64,000 nucleotides of DNA from Symsagittifera roscoffensis (taxonomy: Eukaryota; Xenacoelomorpha; Acoela; Convolutidae), in the NCBI RefSeq assembly GCF_963678635.1, contig NC_087064.1, positions 13,551,599 through 13,615,598 of the forward strand, written 5' to 3'. The notes beneath the pieces were generated by a model, which was not told the origin of the DNA, did not search any database, and worked only from the letters and a program-made list of their open reading frames with translations. Both the position numbers and the translations under genes were made by a program. Positions 9,136 to 20,220 of this stretch are shown here, piece after piece (the stretch's first letter is position 1; every line of letters starts with the position of its first letter).

Positions 9136-9543
9136 TGGAACCTGATCTAAACTATATTTTATGATTGGATAAATTAAATGTTTTACCAATGTAAAGTATT
9201 TAATATTAACCAATCATGATCCATCTAACTAACAACCCACTTATTTGTAAGTGCTGAAGTTACTTGTAATTTCAGCACCAGAGAGATTTGAATTTAACTT
9301 AGAAATTAGTTGGACTCTCCCGAGCACTTCAGCAGCCGCAATAAACCAGTATACCCTAGATCTATTGAGCCTAGCAGAGACTAGTTAAACAACCTGAGAC
9401 TAGATAGTATAAGAGTAAGATTAGGATCGGTATTAGACTAAGAAGTTGCACGAATCTATCCGGCCGAAAATAAGATAGCGTGACGAGCAGACGGTGTACC
9501 CTATCCGAAATTACTCTATGAGTTACACTCCAGTCCTAACTCA
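9136..9543 (+). repeat. 3' LTR of copy A
   Basis: About 408 bp matching 46309-46726 (copy C 5' LTR) and, inverted, 21499-21873 (copy B 5' LTR). All three diverge just upstream of TGGAACCTGATC, taken as the LTR start; the end is placed at AACTCA just ahead of the PBS in B and C. It contains a CCAAT box, a palindromic hairpin at 9251-9278 and AATAAA at 9340-9345. Ends are uncertain by several bases: the TGTAAAAC sequence at 9119 and TTACA at 9523 are a weaker alternative pair. The upstream side lacks a strong polypurine tract (only GGATGGG). Confidence 0.85.
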
Positions 9544-10447
9544 ACTGGTACTTTTTCAACTAAATATCATGAACATTAATAGATTTCGAGTTTTTTTTAC
9601 GATTCTTAGAGCATTGTTCTTTTTTATCATTCTAAAATTCTTAGAGATAAACCATCCCATTTCTTGGCATATATTCCTGCGATAAAAATTCAGTTGAGTA
9701 ATTTCTATAAACTATAAATCTATCAAGTATTTTCGTTTTTCGATTTTGTTGCATAAAATTTTTTGCATAATTTTTTGACTTTTTTTCAGTAAAGGATTTG
9801 TGTTTTCAGTAAACAAATCAAAATTTTTCAGCCAAAAAACAGTTTGGCAGGAATAATTCTGCAGTAAGTTTTTTTTCAAAAATAGATCAAAGCATCTGTC
9901 AATTTTTTTCTCACGAAGCATACTTCTAATCACTAGTTTATATAGCGATTTAAGCGATCGACTTTTTTTTGCTGAAAAGAATTGTATTATAACTAAGATA
10001 GGATAAAACTAAGGTTTTCAAAAAGAAACGATGAAACTCCAGGTTGTTGGAAATAGTTAACTGAGCACATCTAAATTTAGTTTTTTTCATAACGATATGA
10101 AATATTTGTTTGAGTTAATTATTATTTTGTGTACATGATATTTTAATTACTAACACTGATAGAAGAAATTTTTTAGGAAACGCGGTTGAAGCCGGATAGT
10201 ATCTCCTAAATATTGATTAGGGTTTTTCAGGGTCATGCCAGGAAAACCCGTTGTTTTTTGCGTGATCCTTTGTGAGTTCGTTTGTACAAGCAGTCTCAAT
10301 ATCTAATTGCATTGAATTTTCTCCTAGACAAATATAAAATTTCCCCATAAATAAGAGAACCATTTGCATTATGATTTTCAACTTTTTTGTGAGAAATACG
10401 CTATTTTTTCCGGCTTAAAATCATTTTTTTTGTTTTTGTTGTTTCAG
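9544..10447. other. Noncoding stretch right of copy A
   Basis: AT-rich, with T- and A-runs and no supported gene. Two AG-ending pyrimidine tracts (near 10232 and 10331) might be splice sites of the candidate exon's transcript, but no convincing upstream exon could be defined. Confidence 0.4.
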
Positions 10448-10603
10448 ATGTGCAGCGGTGTGAAGAGTTCTTACAACCCAATGGGGTGTCCATCGCAAAA
10501 GAGCGACGAACTACTGTGGGACAGTATCATAGTCATTCTCTCCAGATTCGATACACAAACTAGACAAGTGAGCATCAATATCAAACAGGGCAAAAACGAC
10601 TAG
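10448..10603 (+). CDS. Possible terminal exon of a host gene or gene fragment
   Basis: TTTGTTTTTGTTGTTTCAG is a strong 3' splice site ending at 10447. The following 52 codons start with ATG, end at TAG 10601-10603 and use a less AT-biased codon set than the surroundings (GTG, AAG, CTG, ACT, GGC). The peptide begins MCSGVKSSYNPMGC and ends QVSINIKQGKND; the frame also stays open upstream through the intron to ATG 10364. No family is recognised. It may be a last exon, or a relic captured between repeats; without a matching upstream exon this stays uncertain. Confidence 0.35.
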   Translation: MCSGVKSSYNPMGCPSQKSDELLWDSIIVILSRFDTQTRQVSINIKQGKND

Positions 10604-10967
10604 TTGTAGTTCAGTTGCGTGCTCACGTATTTTTGACGAGTTTTTGGTCGATCTTGAAAGTTTTGTCGACCTTTTATTTTAATTCAGCCAAGTTGAAATT
10701 TTTGAGCGTTACTGTTTTTGAGTACCATTTGAAAAGTTTTGCCTGAAAAATTGAGTTTTTCGGCCTTGCGCTCCTCTGTAAAAATCAGTGCATGATGGTC
10801 CCCATGATGCCTTTAGAACATTTTAGTGCTTAGTCAGAAAGACCGTCGTAAAATGGGACAAAAGATCAACCCTCGAGTTTCTTGAGAAATTAACGATTAT
10901 AAGGGATTGCCAAGCCAAAAATAGTTCCATTACAATGGATTATAAATACTTTTGTAGACCTTGATTG

Positions 10968-10991
10968 GTGTGTGTGTGTGTGGGGGGGGGG
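10968..10991. repeat. (TG)n microsatellite running into a ten-base G run
   Basis: Alternating TG from 10968 followed by ten G (10982-10991). Confidence 0.9.
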
Positions 10992-11639
10992 CAGGGTCAA
11001 GTGCGGGAAACGATGTTAATGAGAGAAAATAAAGGCATCATGGCTACTTTAAGCTGAATCAGTTTTTTGCTTGCCATTCAATTCATCAAACTTCATATTG
11101 CTAAAAACATAAAAACCCGAACTTCTGGTCAGACCAGCAGCATGCCATGGGGAGTTACAACCCCCCCACCCCTCAATTTTGGTTGCAAAAATTTTTCCCA
11201 AGGGTCCCAACTTACGAGATCCATTTTACGAGATCAACTTTTGGCCGCCCAACATCAAAAATTTTCTAAAGGCGCCTTTGGCGCCTATGTTAATAAATTT
11301 GAGGGAAAGCTCGTGCAGAACAAACGCAATTTTTTCCAGAATAAGCCTAAAACGCCTAGTCGAATTTTTTTTTCTATTTTTTGAACTTCATGCTTATTGA
11401 AATTGTTCCAGTCCGGGTAGATTAGTCTGAAAATCGGAAGAGTTCAGATCAATTTGAGCTTTTTGAAGTTGTTTTTTAGAATTCATATGACGACTCAAAA
11501 GACTTTAATATGACCCTCTATGAAATTTCTTCAAAATCTTCAATAACAGCTGTGCTTTCAGTAAAAACGAATAATCAGTAAAGAAAATTAGGTAATAGCG
11601 AAATCAATTGCAGAATTAAAGATTTATTTGACCTCCATA

Positions 11640-11870
11640 GACCAATAATGCTGATCATACAATTCTATAAACTAAATCTATGAAAAAATACTAATCATAC
11701 AAATTTCATACATTTTGCTAAAATGGTGTCGTCGAATTTTCAAAAAACTTTCTCTTGTTTTGGCATAAAAATCGGTGTATCGTACTACATAAAAAAGAAA
11801 AACTTTTTGTCAAAAAATGCTAATCATACAATTTCCATATATGGAACATATGACTAGCATTTTTTGATGG
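11640..11870. repeat. Dispersed palindromic repeat, copy 1
   Basis: Several ATCATACAA motifs and an imperfect 51-base palindrome at 11814-11864: arms AAAATGCTAATCATA and CATATGACTAGCATTTT around a TTTCCATATATGGAA core. Related segments lie at about 22430-22720 and 40730-40935. Confidence 0.6.
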
Positions 11871-12024
11871 CGACGACAAAAATCTTTCAAAGTTTTTTTG
11901 AAATTGTCCCCAAAATTTTTTTGTGATTTTTTTCTATGTTCTGATTTTTCTACTTGTTCTTGTGGTAGAATTTTTCCTATCATTTTCCTATTTTTTCTTT
12001 CTTTTTGAGGTATTTTTGGGTCTG

Positions 12025-12224
12025 NNNNNNNNNNNNNNNNNNNNNNNNNNNNNNNNNNNNNNNNNNNNNNNNNNNNNNNNNNNNNNNNNNNNNNNNNNNN
12101 NNNNNNNNNNNNNNNNNNNNNNNNNNNNNNNNNNNNNNNNNNNNNNNNNNNNNNNNNNNNNNNNNNNNNNNNNNNNNNNNNNNNNNNNNNNNNNNNNNNN
12201 NNNNNNNNNNNNNNNNNNNNNNNN
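12025..12224. other. Assembly gap (200 N)
   Basis: Exactly 200 N, a conventional placeholder for a gap of unknown size. It cuts copy B inside reverse transcriptase, so sequence left of it need not be next to copy B in the genome at the shown distance. Confidence 0.98.
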
Positions 12225-12532
12225 TTGTTAAGATAACTTGTATGGGTTCAATAGGCCAATTGCATTTTGATTCGTTAATTAGTGAATTGAGGTATCTAAC
12301 GTCTAAAACTATTTTTAGTGATTCACCTTTTGCTAGAATGATAACAGGGTTGATAAAAGTGTTACCTTTTGGTTGTTCTTCCTTATTTACTGGTGAGATT
12401 ATTTCGCATTGTTCTAAAATGTCAAGTAATCTGTTTACCTTGTCATGTAAGTGAATTGATACTTTACTGGCTCTTTGTTTTTTGAAAACTGCGTCGGGTT
12501 TTAACGGGAGATCTAGTGATGAACTAATTTTT
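12225..12532 (-). pseudogene. pol: RT fragment (duplicate copy 1)
   Basis: Minus-strand reading equals the N-terminal RT part of 14821-15128 (KQRASKVSIHLHDKVN, INPVIILAKGESLK) with one or two base changes. It is cut by the gap on one side and by the ~0.49-kb deletion on the other, which joins it to sequence behind the protease. Confidence 0.85.
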
Positions 12533-12607
12533 GTTGTTTGTTTTGACTTTTGTCATACTGATGAACTTGTTTTTTTGAAAAATTATATATATTTCTTGAT
12601 AGTGGTT

Positions 12608-13495
12608 TCAGGTTTTTTTCGTTGTTGATTGTAAATGGGGTAAAATTTTGAGAAGAATGGTGGTTGTTTGTTTAATCTTTGGAAGAAATGTTAGGGCTGT
12701 ATTTTTTGTTTTTGTGTATTTATCTTTGATATGTATCTTATTATTTAAGATGTTGGTTGTTGGTATATATTTAGATATAAATGGTATGCCAATGATTTTG
12801 TGTTTAATATCATTAATATGAAATATTTGTTTAAATGGTTTGCTTAAAATTTTGTTTTGCTCCATTGTTCTCGTGGGAAGAAGAAATAATCGGATTTTTC
12901 CATAATTTATTAATGTTGATCCTTGTGCTGTTGCTAATTTACTAGAGGTTTCAAGAAGTGTTACTTTTGGATGCAATGTTTTGATTTCGTTCCATGTGGG
13001 AATATTAATTATATTTGGTTCTGCTCCTGAGTCAATTAAAAAATCAATTTCAAGATCTGGTGGATGAAATTCTTTGTTTCTTGGGCTTTCTAGGAGAAAT
13101 GGAATTGTCCAAGTTTTTTCTCTTGGTTGTTCTTTTTGTATATTTTGATAAATATGTTTTAAGTTTGAGCATTGCGTTTCGTCTTTTTTATCGGGTTTAA
13201 TTACCGTGTTAATTCCGTTTACTTCTTGTGTAGTTTGTGTATTATCAATGGGTTCAATATAGTAATTGTGAAGGAGTTCCAATTGATTTTCATATTTATG
13301 TGAAGTAAAAGGTTGTTCATATATGATAGGTTCATAGTCATTTTCGACTGTTTTCATATTTACAGAGATGGTATTATCTGTATCACTTTCTGTATCTGAC
13401 GATTTCCAATTTATATGATTTAGTTGTAATTCGTTAGTTACTTCCTGTGTCATCAATACCTGGGGGTCTGAAGTTGTTTTTTCGTTTGTCTGCAC
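12608..13495 (-). pseudogene. pro: Aspartic protease region with acidic linker (duplicate copy 1)
   Basis: A 295-codon open frame. The N-terminal half is an acidic/polar linker (SSDTESDTDNTISVN; YEPIIYEQPFTSHKYENQLELL). The protease follows: the catalytic motif DFLIDSGAEPNII (DSGA at 13022-13033), then the region ATAQGSTLINYGKIRLFLLP and a late hydrophobic strand HKIIGIPFISKYIPT, the usual retropepsin order. The enzyme cuts the Gag-Pol polyprotein during particle maturation. The frame is continuous with the Asn/Arg/Ser/Tyr-rich Gag linker upstream (13496-13890), so protease is not separated from gag here. The end is altered by frameshifts after LTFLPKIKQ. Confidence 0.8.
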
Positions 13496-14549
13496 TTGAT
13501 TAATGTGTCTTTGATGTTTTGGTGTGCTACTTCTGTATCGATGTTGAATATCGGGATAGTGGTTATTATTCCTGTGTGGTGACTGGGAATAATTTCTGTA
13601 TCGATTATTGTACCTTGAGTTTCAATTTTGTGAATTATTTTGTGATCTGTTTTGGTAATTATCATTTGATCTGTGATAATTTGATCTATTATATGAATTA
13701 TTCCTTGATCTTTTGTTTGGATAATTCTGATTTCGATTGTTTGAATAACTTCTATTTCTATTATGTGAATAGTTTCTATTTCTGTTGTATGATGAGTTTC
13801 GTGATTGATTATTGGAATAGTGTCTGTTCCTTGGGTTTGATTGGGAACTGGATCCAGAAACAAATTCTGTTGTATTGGAATTCGACCGTGAATAGTTATT
13901 GTGGGTTATTTTGGCTATGCGATCGGTTATATCTATTTTGTGAGAAATTTCGTGTATTTCCTCGTTCGGGTGATCTACCTCTATAACTTGAGTTATATGT
14001 TGATTGATTCCTTGTGTAATTTGAGTTGCTTGGAAGTGGTATTCCTGAACTGTTATTACTATATATAATTTTGTATGGTAGATTTTGATCTTTTTTCATG
14101 TATTGATAGAATGATTTATTTGGTTCTTTGTGCTTTTGAGGTTTATTCTGATTGTCTTGCTGTTTTTGTCTACATTCGGAAATACTGTGTCCGTATCGTC
14201 GGCAATAATTACACCATTTTTTGAAAGATAGTTCGCCTTTAAAATTTGGATGTTTTCCGTAGATATTTAGTATTTCAGTAAATTTTTCAATCAGGTCTGT
14301 GTCTGATTCTTGTACTTTATTTATATGTGTAGTGTTTGTTTCAATTCGATTAACATATTGTAGTTTTAGATTCTCTAGTTCTTCGAGTTTCCTTGAGATT
14401 TCTGCTTGTTCTAGTTTATCTACTAATTTTCGAAAATCTAAATCTGGTTCTCGAATTGAGGAAGGATGAGATGCTCTCTTTTTTATAGCTATTTTCAATA
14501 ATGAGGTGTTAAGGTCATCATTAAAATTTCTGTCATTTTTGTGTGTTTG
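13496..14549 (-). pseudogene. gag: gag nucleocapsid part: zinc knuckle and Asn/Arg/Ser/Tyr-rich linker (copy 1)
   Basis: Minus-strand frame 13896-14498 carries a coiled-coil-like helix (FRKLVDKLEQAEISRKLEELENLKLQ) and a CX2CX4HX4C zinc knuckle (CNYCRRYGHSISEC), the RNA-binding motif of nucleocapsid proteins. It then enters a linker with repeated NRSY-type residues. In this copy the linker frame meets TAA near 13896, and the rest, in the neighbouring frame, reaches the protease. The start is cut at the duplication junction 14549/14550. Confidence 0.8.
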
Positions 14550-15352
14550 ACTTTAAACATTTCTTCTTTAGTTAGTGATTGCATAAAAAAATCATCTAAG
14601 TATGTGATTGCATTCTTCTTGAGTATTAGTGGTCTAAAAATTTTACTCATAAAAGCTGAAAAAGCTGCTGGTTCTATGGATATTCCATAGAATAAGCGAT
14701 TGAATTCATATTGTTGATTTCCAATAACAAATTCTGTTAAAGGTCGTGATTGTTCATCTAGTGGCATTTGATCATAGGCACTATTCATATCTGCGGTTGT
14801 GAAATATTTACCATTTATCTTTGTTAAGATAATTTGTATGGGTTCAATAGGCCAATTGCATTTTGATTCGTTAATTAGTGAATTGAGGTATCTAACGTCT
14901 AAAACTATTTTTAGTGATTCACCTTTTGCTAGAATGATAACAGGGTTGATAAAAGTGTTACCTTTTGGTTGTTCTTCCTTATTTACTGGTGAGATTATTT
15001 CGCATTGTTCTAAAATGTCAAGTAATCTGTTTACCTTGTCATGTAAGTGAATTGATACTTTACTGGCTCTTTGTTTTTTGAAAACTGCGTCGGGTTTTAA
15101 CGGGAGGTCTAGTGATGAACTAATTTTTGCAACGTCAAATTTTGATATTGCGTAGACTGTTGAATATTTTAACAGTTGTTTTGCTAAATTATCAAATTCA
15201 GTTTGTGTAATTTGTGAATGTTCAAAATTAAACGTTTTTAAAATTTTTTGTTGTTTTTCCGTGTAATTTGTTATATTGAATGTTGGTTTAAAATATGGTG
15301 TTTTTGTGAAGTAAACTGTGTTTCTTTTTCCATTACTTATGATAATGTTCAT
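14495..15352 (-). pseudogene. pol: Reverse transcriptase N-terminal half, chimeric end
   Basis: Minus-strand open frame of 285 codons. It shows the RT fingers/palm order of Ty3/gypsy elements: KQRASKVSIHLHDKVNRLL, NTFINPVIILAKG, LKIVLDVRYLNSLI, YFTTADMNSAYDQMPL (first catalytic Asp), FNRLFYGISIEPAAF and the catalytic YLDD box. Shortly after the YLDD box, at KEEMFKV, the frame runs into gag (KHTKMTEILMMTLTP) at the duplication junction, so no working polymerase is encoded. One residue in the FGIS.GPA-like motif is Glu (EPA) where copy C has Gly. The frame continues upstream without stop from the protease side. Confidence 0.88.
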
Positions 15353-16577
15353 GGATAATTCTTCGTCAAGAATTGTTGATTGGCAAATATTAATAATTGG
15401 AGTATATTATTAACGCGGTAGGCTACTTCATTTATAGGTGAAATTGTAGCATTTGTTTCACAATATCCTAAAAGTCCTAAGGGTAATGTTACTTGATATG
15501 GTGTATTATTTTACAAGTGTAATGAAATGATGTCGGAATTCGTATTTTTCGAATATTTTATGGATGAGATCGTAATTTTGAAAATTTTGTGAATAGGTTT
15601 AAATTCGAAGTCGGACATAAAAAATTGTTGTTTGTTTTGACTTTTGTCATACTGATGAACTTGTTTTTTTGAAAAATTATATATATTTCTTGATAGTGGT
15701 TTCAGGTGTTTTCGTTGTTGATTGTAAATGGGGTAAAATTTTGAGAAGAATGGTGGTTGTTTGTTTAATCTTTGGAAGAATGTATTTTTTGTTTTTGTGT
15801 ATTTATCTTTGATATGTATCTTATTATTTAAGATGTTGATTGTTGGTATATATTTAGATATAAATGGTATGCCAATGATTTTGTGTTTAATATCAGTAAT
15901 ATGAAATATTTGTTTAAATGGTTTGCTTAAAATTTAGTTTTGCTTAATTGTTCTCGTGGGAAGAAGAAATAATCGGATTTTTCCATAATTTATTAATGTT
16001 GATCCTTGTGCTGTTGCTAATTTACTAGAGGTTTCAAGAAGTGTTAATTTTGGATGCAATGTTTTGATTTCGTTCCATGTGGGAATATTAATTATATTTG
16101 GTTCTGCTCCTGAGTCAATTAAAAAATCAATTTCAAGATCTGGTGGATGAAATTCTTTGTTTCTTGGGCTTTCTAGGAGAAATGAAATTGTCCAAATTTT
16201 TTCTCTTGGTTGTTCTTTTTGTATATTTTGATAAATATGTTTTAAGTTTGAGCATTGTGTTTCGTCTTTTTTATCGGGTTTAATTACCGTGTTAATTCCG
16301 TTTACTTCTTGTGTAGTTTGTGTATTATCAATGGTTCAATATAGTAATTGTGAAGGAGTTCCAATTGATTTTCATATTTATGTGAAGTAAAAGGTTGTTC
16401 ATATATGATAAGTTCATAGTCATTTTCGACTGTTATCATATTTACAGAGATGGTATTATCTGTATCAATTTTTGTATCTGACGATTTCCAATTTATATGA
16501 TTTAGTTGTAATTCGTTAGTTACTTCCTGTGTCATCAATACCTGGGGGTCTGAAGTTGTTTTTTCGTTTGTCTGCAC
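15353..16577 (-). pseudogene. pro: Protease and protease-RT connector (copy 2), frame broken
   Basis: Duplicate of the protease block. DSGA lies at 16105-16116 (minus strand). Compared with copy 1, a one-base deletion near 16333 breaks the linker frame, and a few substitutions are present (for example SSDTKIDTD). Downstream toward RT lies the connector, with a LPLGLLGYCETNAT-like stretch around 15440-15500, partly frameshifted. Copy 2 keeps the ~0.49 kb that copy 1 has lost. Confidence 0.75.
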
Positions 16578-17873
16578 TTGATTAATGTGTCTTTGATGTT
16601 TTGGTGTGCTACTTCTGTATCGATGTTGAATATCGGGATAGTGGTTATTATTCCTGTGTGGTGACCGGGAATAATTTTTGTATCGATTATTGTACCTTGA
16701 GTTTCAATTTTGTGAATTATTTTGTGATCTGTTTTGGTAATTATCATTTGATCTGTGATAATTTGATCTATTATATGAATTATTCCTTGATCTTTTGTTT
16801 GGATAATTCTGATTTCGATTGTTTGAATAACTTCTATTTCTATTATGTGAATAGTTTCTATTTCTGTTGTATGATGAGTTTCGTGATTGATTATTGGAAT
16901 AGTGTCTGTTCCTTGGGTTTGATTGGGAACTGGATCCAGAAACAAATTCTGTTGTATTGGAATTCGACCGTGAATAGTTATTGTGGGTTATTTTGGCTAT
17001 GCGATCGGTTATATCTATTTTGTGAGAAATTTCGTGTATTTCCTCGTTCGGGTGATCTACCTCTATAACTTGAGTTATATGTTGATTGATTCCTTGTGTA
17101 ATTAGAGTTGCTTGGAAGTGGTATTCCTGAACTGTTATTACTATATATAATTTTGTATGGTAGATTTTGATCTTTTTTCATGTATTGATAGAATGATTTA
17201 TTTGGTTCTTTGTGCTTTTGAGGTTTATTCTGATTGTCTTGCTGTTTTTGTCTACATTCGGAAATACTGTGTCCGTATCGTCGGCAATAATTACACCATT
17301 TTTTGAAAGATAGTTCGCCTTTAAAATTTGGATGTTTTCCGTAGATATTTAGTATTTCAGTAAATTTTTCAATCAGGTCTGTGTCTGATTCTTGTACTTT
17401 ATTTATATGTGTAGTGTTTGTTTCAGTTCGATTAACATATTGTAGTTTTAGATTCTCTAGTTCTTCGAGTTTCCTTGAGATTTCTGCTTGTTCTAGTTTA
17501 TCTACTAATTTTCGAAAATCTAAATCTGGTTCTCGAATTGAGGAAGGATGAGATGCTCTCTTTTTTATAGCTATTTTCAATAATGAGGTGTTAAGGTCAT
17601 CATTAAAATTTCTGTCATTTTTGTGTGTTTGTAGTCATGTGTATTAAGTGAAAATGCTTTTCGAATTAGTGTTTCGATTCGTACTGCTAATTGTTTAATT
17701 GTTTCATTTGGTATTCTGCGTTTTTCGTTGCATAAAACTTTTTGGTGTTGTTTGTTTCTTTCAGAATCAAACATTTTTGAAAATTCTTTTGTGAATCTTT
17801 TCCAGTCTGATTTTATTTCTATGGGTAATACTGAAAACCATTTTTGAGCTGCGCCATCTAGGTTTGTTTGCAT
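16578..17873 (-). pseudogene. gag: gag capsid end, zinc knuckle and linker (copy 2)
   Basis: Minus-strand frame 17577-17873 has the retrotransposon Gag (capsid) signature GAAQKWFSVLP...DWKRFTKEFSKMFD followed by NETIKQLAVRIETLIRKAF. A one-base deletion relative to copy C ends it at LTPHY; the next frame (16978-17580) carries the same helix and CX2CX4HX4C zinc knuckle as copy 1, then the Asn/Arg/Ser/Tyr linker. This block is the original location, because the sequence upstream of 17631 continues into the rest of gag. Confidence 0.85.
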
Positions 17874-19835
17874 TAGCGCTGTGCGTCTATGTATTCAATT
17901 TTGATATAGTGATGTATTAATTGGTTCAGGTCCTATGTTTAAATATAAATTTGCTGTTACTGCATTTAGATAATCTTCTACAGAATATTCAGGGTCTGTT
18001 CCTGTGAATACCATCAGTCGTTTTATTGGATGTTATTGATGATCAACCATGAGGTATGGTTTCATTGTCATCTGTAGTGATTCTGCGGCATTTGGCTTTT
18101 GTGAAAAATTTGAAAGTTGATTTTTTGTTATTTCGTGTTGCTGAAGGTAATATGGAAGCGGTATTTCATTTTACATTTGAGTTGGTTGATAAGAATGCAT
18201 TAACATTGGGTTTTGTGGTTGTATTGGTTGAAAAGATTGTGTGTTAAATGGTTTTTGTATATGCATTTGTTGTGGATTTTGTATATCTGTTGGATTTTGT
18301 GGGTAAACTTTCATTTTTTGGAATGACTGAGGTTGTCGCGGTCTTTGTGTGCGATATTCTTGTGTATATGGTGCAAAAATATCTGGTTGATATTAATAAT
18401 CATCATCAGATGATAAATAGTTTGTATAATAAGGTGTTTGCTGCTTATTTTTATTCTGTTGAAAAAATGGGTAATTTTCACTATGATTTTGTGTAGGTTG
18501 TGGATTATCTGGAAAGTTTATTGAATTGGTTGATGTTTTTAGGAGATTCCAATAATGTGAACATACGTGATTTAAGTTTTGTGTTTTTTTTCGGGGGGGG
18601 GGGTTGATTTCTTTTTTGTTGGTGAGCATAATTAAAATTGTGTTCTGCAAAAGTGTTTCTTGTGAACGGTTTTCGTGTTTTTGACGGTATTGTCATTGGT
18701 CTATACGTTTGATAGTCCATATGTGAATATTTTGGAGCAACCGAAGGTTTAACGGTTGATAGTAAGGTTACCTGTGTTAGTGATGTATTTGTATTTCTTG
18801 GTGTTGTCAGATTGGGGTGTATTGGTGAAGTACTTTGTTGTGTAGTTGTTGCTGTTGTTTGGACGATTTCTTCATTTATGAAGTGTGATGGTGTTTGAAT
18901 ATCTTGTTGTGTAAGATTTCTTGTTCCATTTAGATTTTCATTATGTATGACTGTTGAATTTAAGCGTTTATTTCGTGTATCAGGTAAAAATGTATTATAT
19001 TTTAATGGTGTTGCGTCAATGGTTAATGGTATTACTTTTACATAATCTCTGTGGAAAGATATTGTACTTATTGCTTGACTCGAGATATCTTGTGGAATAC
19101 TCAGAAATGCTGGATGAGACCAGTCAGGGTCCCAAACGTAATCTGATTGTTCTGAAAGGACAGTGTCATCATTGGTATTTTGGGGTCTGCAATTTTTTCT
19201 TGCTTGTGAAATTAAATCTAAATTGTGGGTGAAATAATCTATTATAAACCATGCTAAAATCTTTTGTAAATCATGTTTAGTGTTTTGTGAAACATCTTCT
19301 TTATTAAAATATTCGAAAATTAAGAATACAAATGTTGAAAATACTGTGATTTCTTTTCGTACTTTTGTATGTTTGGATGTTTCTGTCGGTGATGTGCTTT
19401 GAACTTCTGTTTTTCGAATATAGATATATAACTATATATTATTGCAAAAACTTCTTTGGTGAATATGGAGTTTGCTCTTTGTGAATTATGATATTGTATG
19501 CTTTTGATATATTCTATAAGTACTTTGAAAATTCTAATTCAATATCGTCTATTTGAATTACATATTTACGATGGGCTGTATTTGGTGTGCTAAATTTTAT
19601 GGTGTAGATTCCGTATTGCTGTGTTAGATTACATATGTCTTTCAAATAATGTTCAATAATCTGTCTTTTGATTTTACATCTGAGAATTCTGCTTTGCGTG
19701 GACTGATTCCTGGTTCAAACAAATTTACGAGTAATTTCTTACAAAATCGTGTTTGTCCTCTATCATCGAGTGAATCTATAAGAAAGGGAAAACTGCTTCT
19801 TCATCTGGACTTTCGTCACTTTGAGTGATGGCTGT
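17874..19835 (-). pseudogene. gag: gag N-terminal region, degenerate
   Basis: Minus-strand sequence aligns with 48413-50400 of copy C but is split by several frameshifts. It keeps pieces such as MDYQTYRPMTIPSKTRKPFTRN (18654-18720) and the capsid entry. At two places where C has stops, B has sense codons: TGG (Trp) in place of TAA 49124, and CAA-AAG in place of TAA-ATG at 50141-50146. This shows that gag was one long polyprotein. The ATG used in C at 48413 is missing here. A C run near 18593-18602 (nine or ten C on the minus strand) is one frameshift site. Confidence 0.75.
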
Positions 19836-20220
19836 TAATATTTAACTGTCAATGTGTCTAATTGGTTGATTCCAAATATACAGGTGTACTGGTTTGTGTT
19901 TATGTTGCTTTTTTTTCTTCTTTTCCTCTTTTTGATGAATTTGATGTTGTTTCTGAGTCGGAAAAATATAATTGATCATGAATGGGAAAACTTTGATCTA
20001 CTGATTCTTTTAATTTGTATAGTTCGTCTAAACTGTTGGCTTCTGATTCAGAAGATGCGTTTTTGAAAATCATTTCGTGTGATTTGTCTTTGTTTGTTTA
20101 TAATTTTTCTTTTTATTGTTTGTCATTTCGTTCTAATGTATCCAACTGTTTGTACATGAGGAGTGATTACAAGATCGTATTTTTGGTTATTTATTTCACA
20201 AATGTGTAAAATGATTGTTT
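19836..20220 (-). pseudogene. Remnant of basic leader ORF
   Basis: Counterpart of 48011-48363 in copy C. It starts with the same codons (CEINNQKYDLVITP) and then meets TGA; later parts (SESEANSLDELYKLKES, YFSDSETTSNSSKRG) are recognisable in frame pieces. B stays open upstream where C has TAA, through an AG/GAAATAAAC that could be a splice acceptor. Confidence 0.55.

Larger units (their letters stand above)
1..9543 (+). mobile_element. Giant env-bearing Ty3/gypsy-like LTR retroelement, copy A (3' half)
   Basis: The window opens inside integrase and runs through the accessory ORFs, env, a last ORF, an intron and a 3' tract into an LTR ending near 9543. The same order and sequence recur in copy C from about 55670 on, so the two are members of one family. 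Every ORF here except the last is free of stops, so A is the better preserved of the two for the 3' half. The 5' half, and hence the target-site duplication, lies outside the window. Classification as Ty3/gypsy-like rests on the pol domain order seen in copy C. Confidence 0.93.
10604..12024. other. Noncoding stretch up to the assembly gap
   Basis: No supported gene. Contains a TG/poly-G microsatellite, a GGCGCCTTTGGCGCC palindrome near 11268, and a repeat region with ATCATACAA motifs at about 11640-11870. An ORF at 11067-11384 has no coding character (polyproline from a C-run, palindrome inside). Confidence 0.45.
12225..17631. repeat. Two tandem copies of a ~3.08-kb gag-protease-RT segment
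   Basis: Copy 1 (12225-14549) and copy 2 (14821-17631) are nearly identical with an offset of 3082 bases measured at GTGTGTTTG (14549 versus 17631). Copy 1 has an internal deletion of about 0.49 kb near 12532 and is cut by the gap. The junction lies at 14549/14550, where RT sequence passes directly into gag. It may be a real unequal exchange or an assembly error next to the gap. Confidence 0.85.

Noticed and set aside
9119-9527. LTR with TGTA...TACA ends
   Set aside because: Kept only as an alternative: the three copies diverge immediately before TGGAACC, and B and C keep similarity beyond TTACA up to the PBS, so the wider end fits better.
11067-11384. 105-codon ORF with proline run
   Set aside because: Spans a C-run and a GGCGCC palindrome, has an overlapping rival frame, and shows no codon bias or homologous copy.
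13453-13863. 136-codon frame rich in Ile, Thr and Glu (also 16535-16945, and the end of 50614-51717)
   Set aside because: It is the out-of-frame reading of the Asn/Arg/Ser/Tyr linker of gag; the correct frame joins zinc knuckle to protease.
13519-13986. 155-codon plus-strand frame, repeated at 16601-17068
   Set aside because: Antisense shadow of the gag linker; its duplication only reflects the tandem copy.
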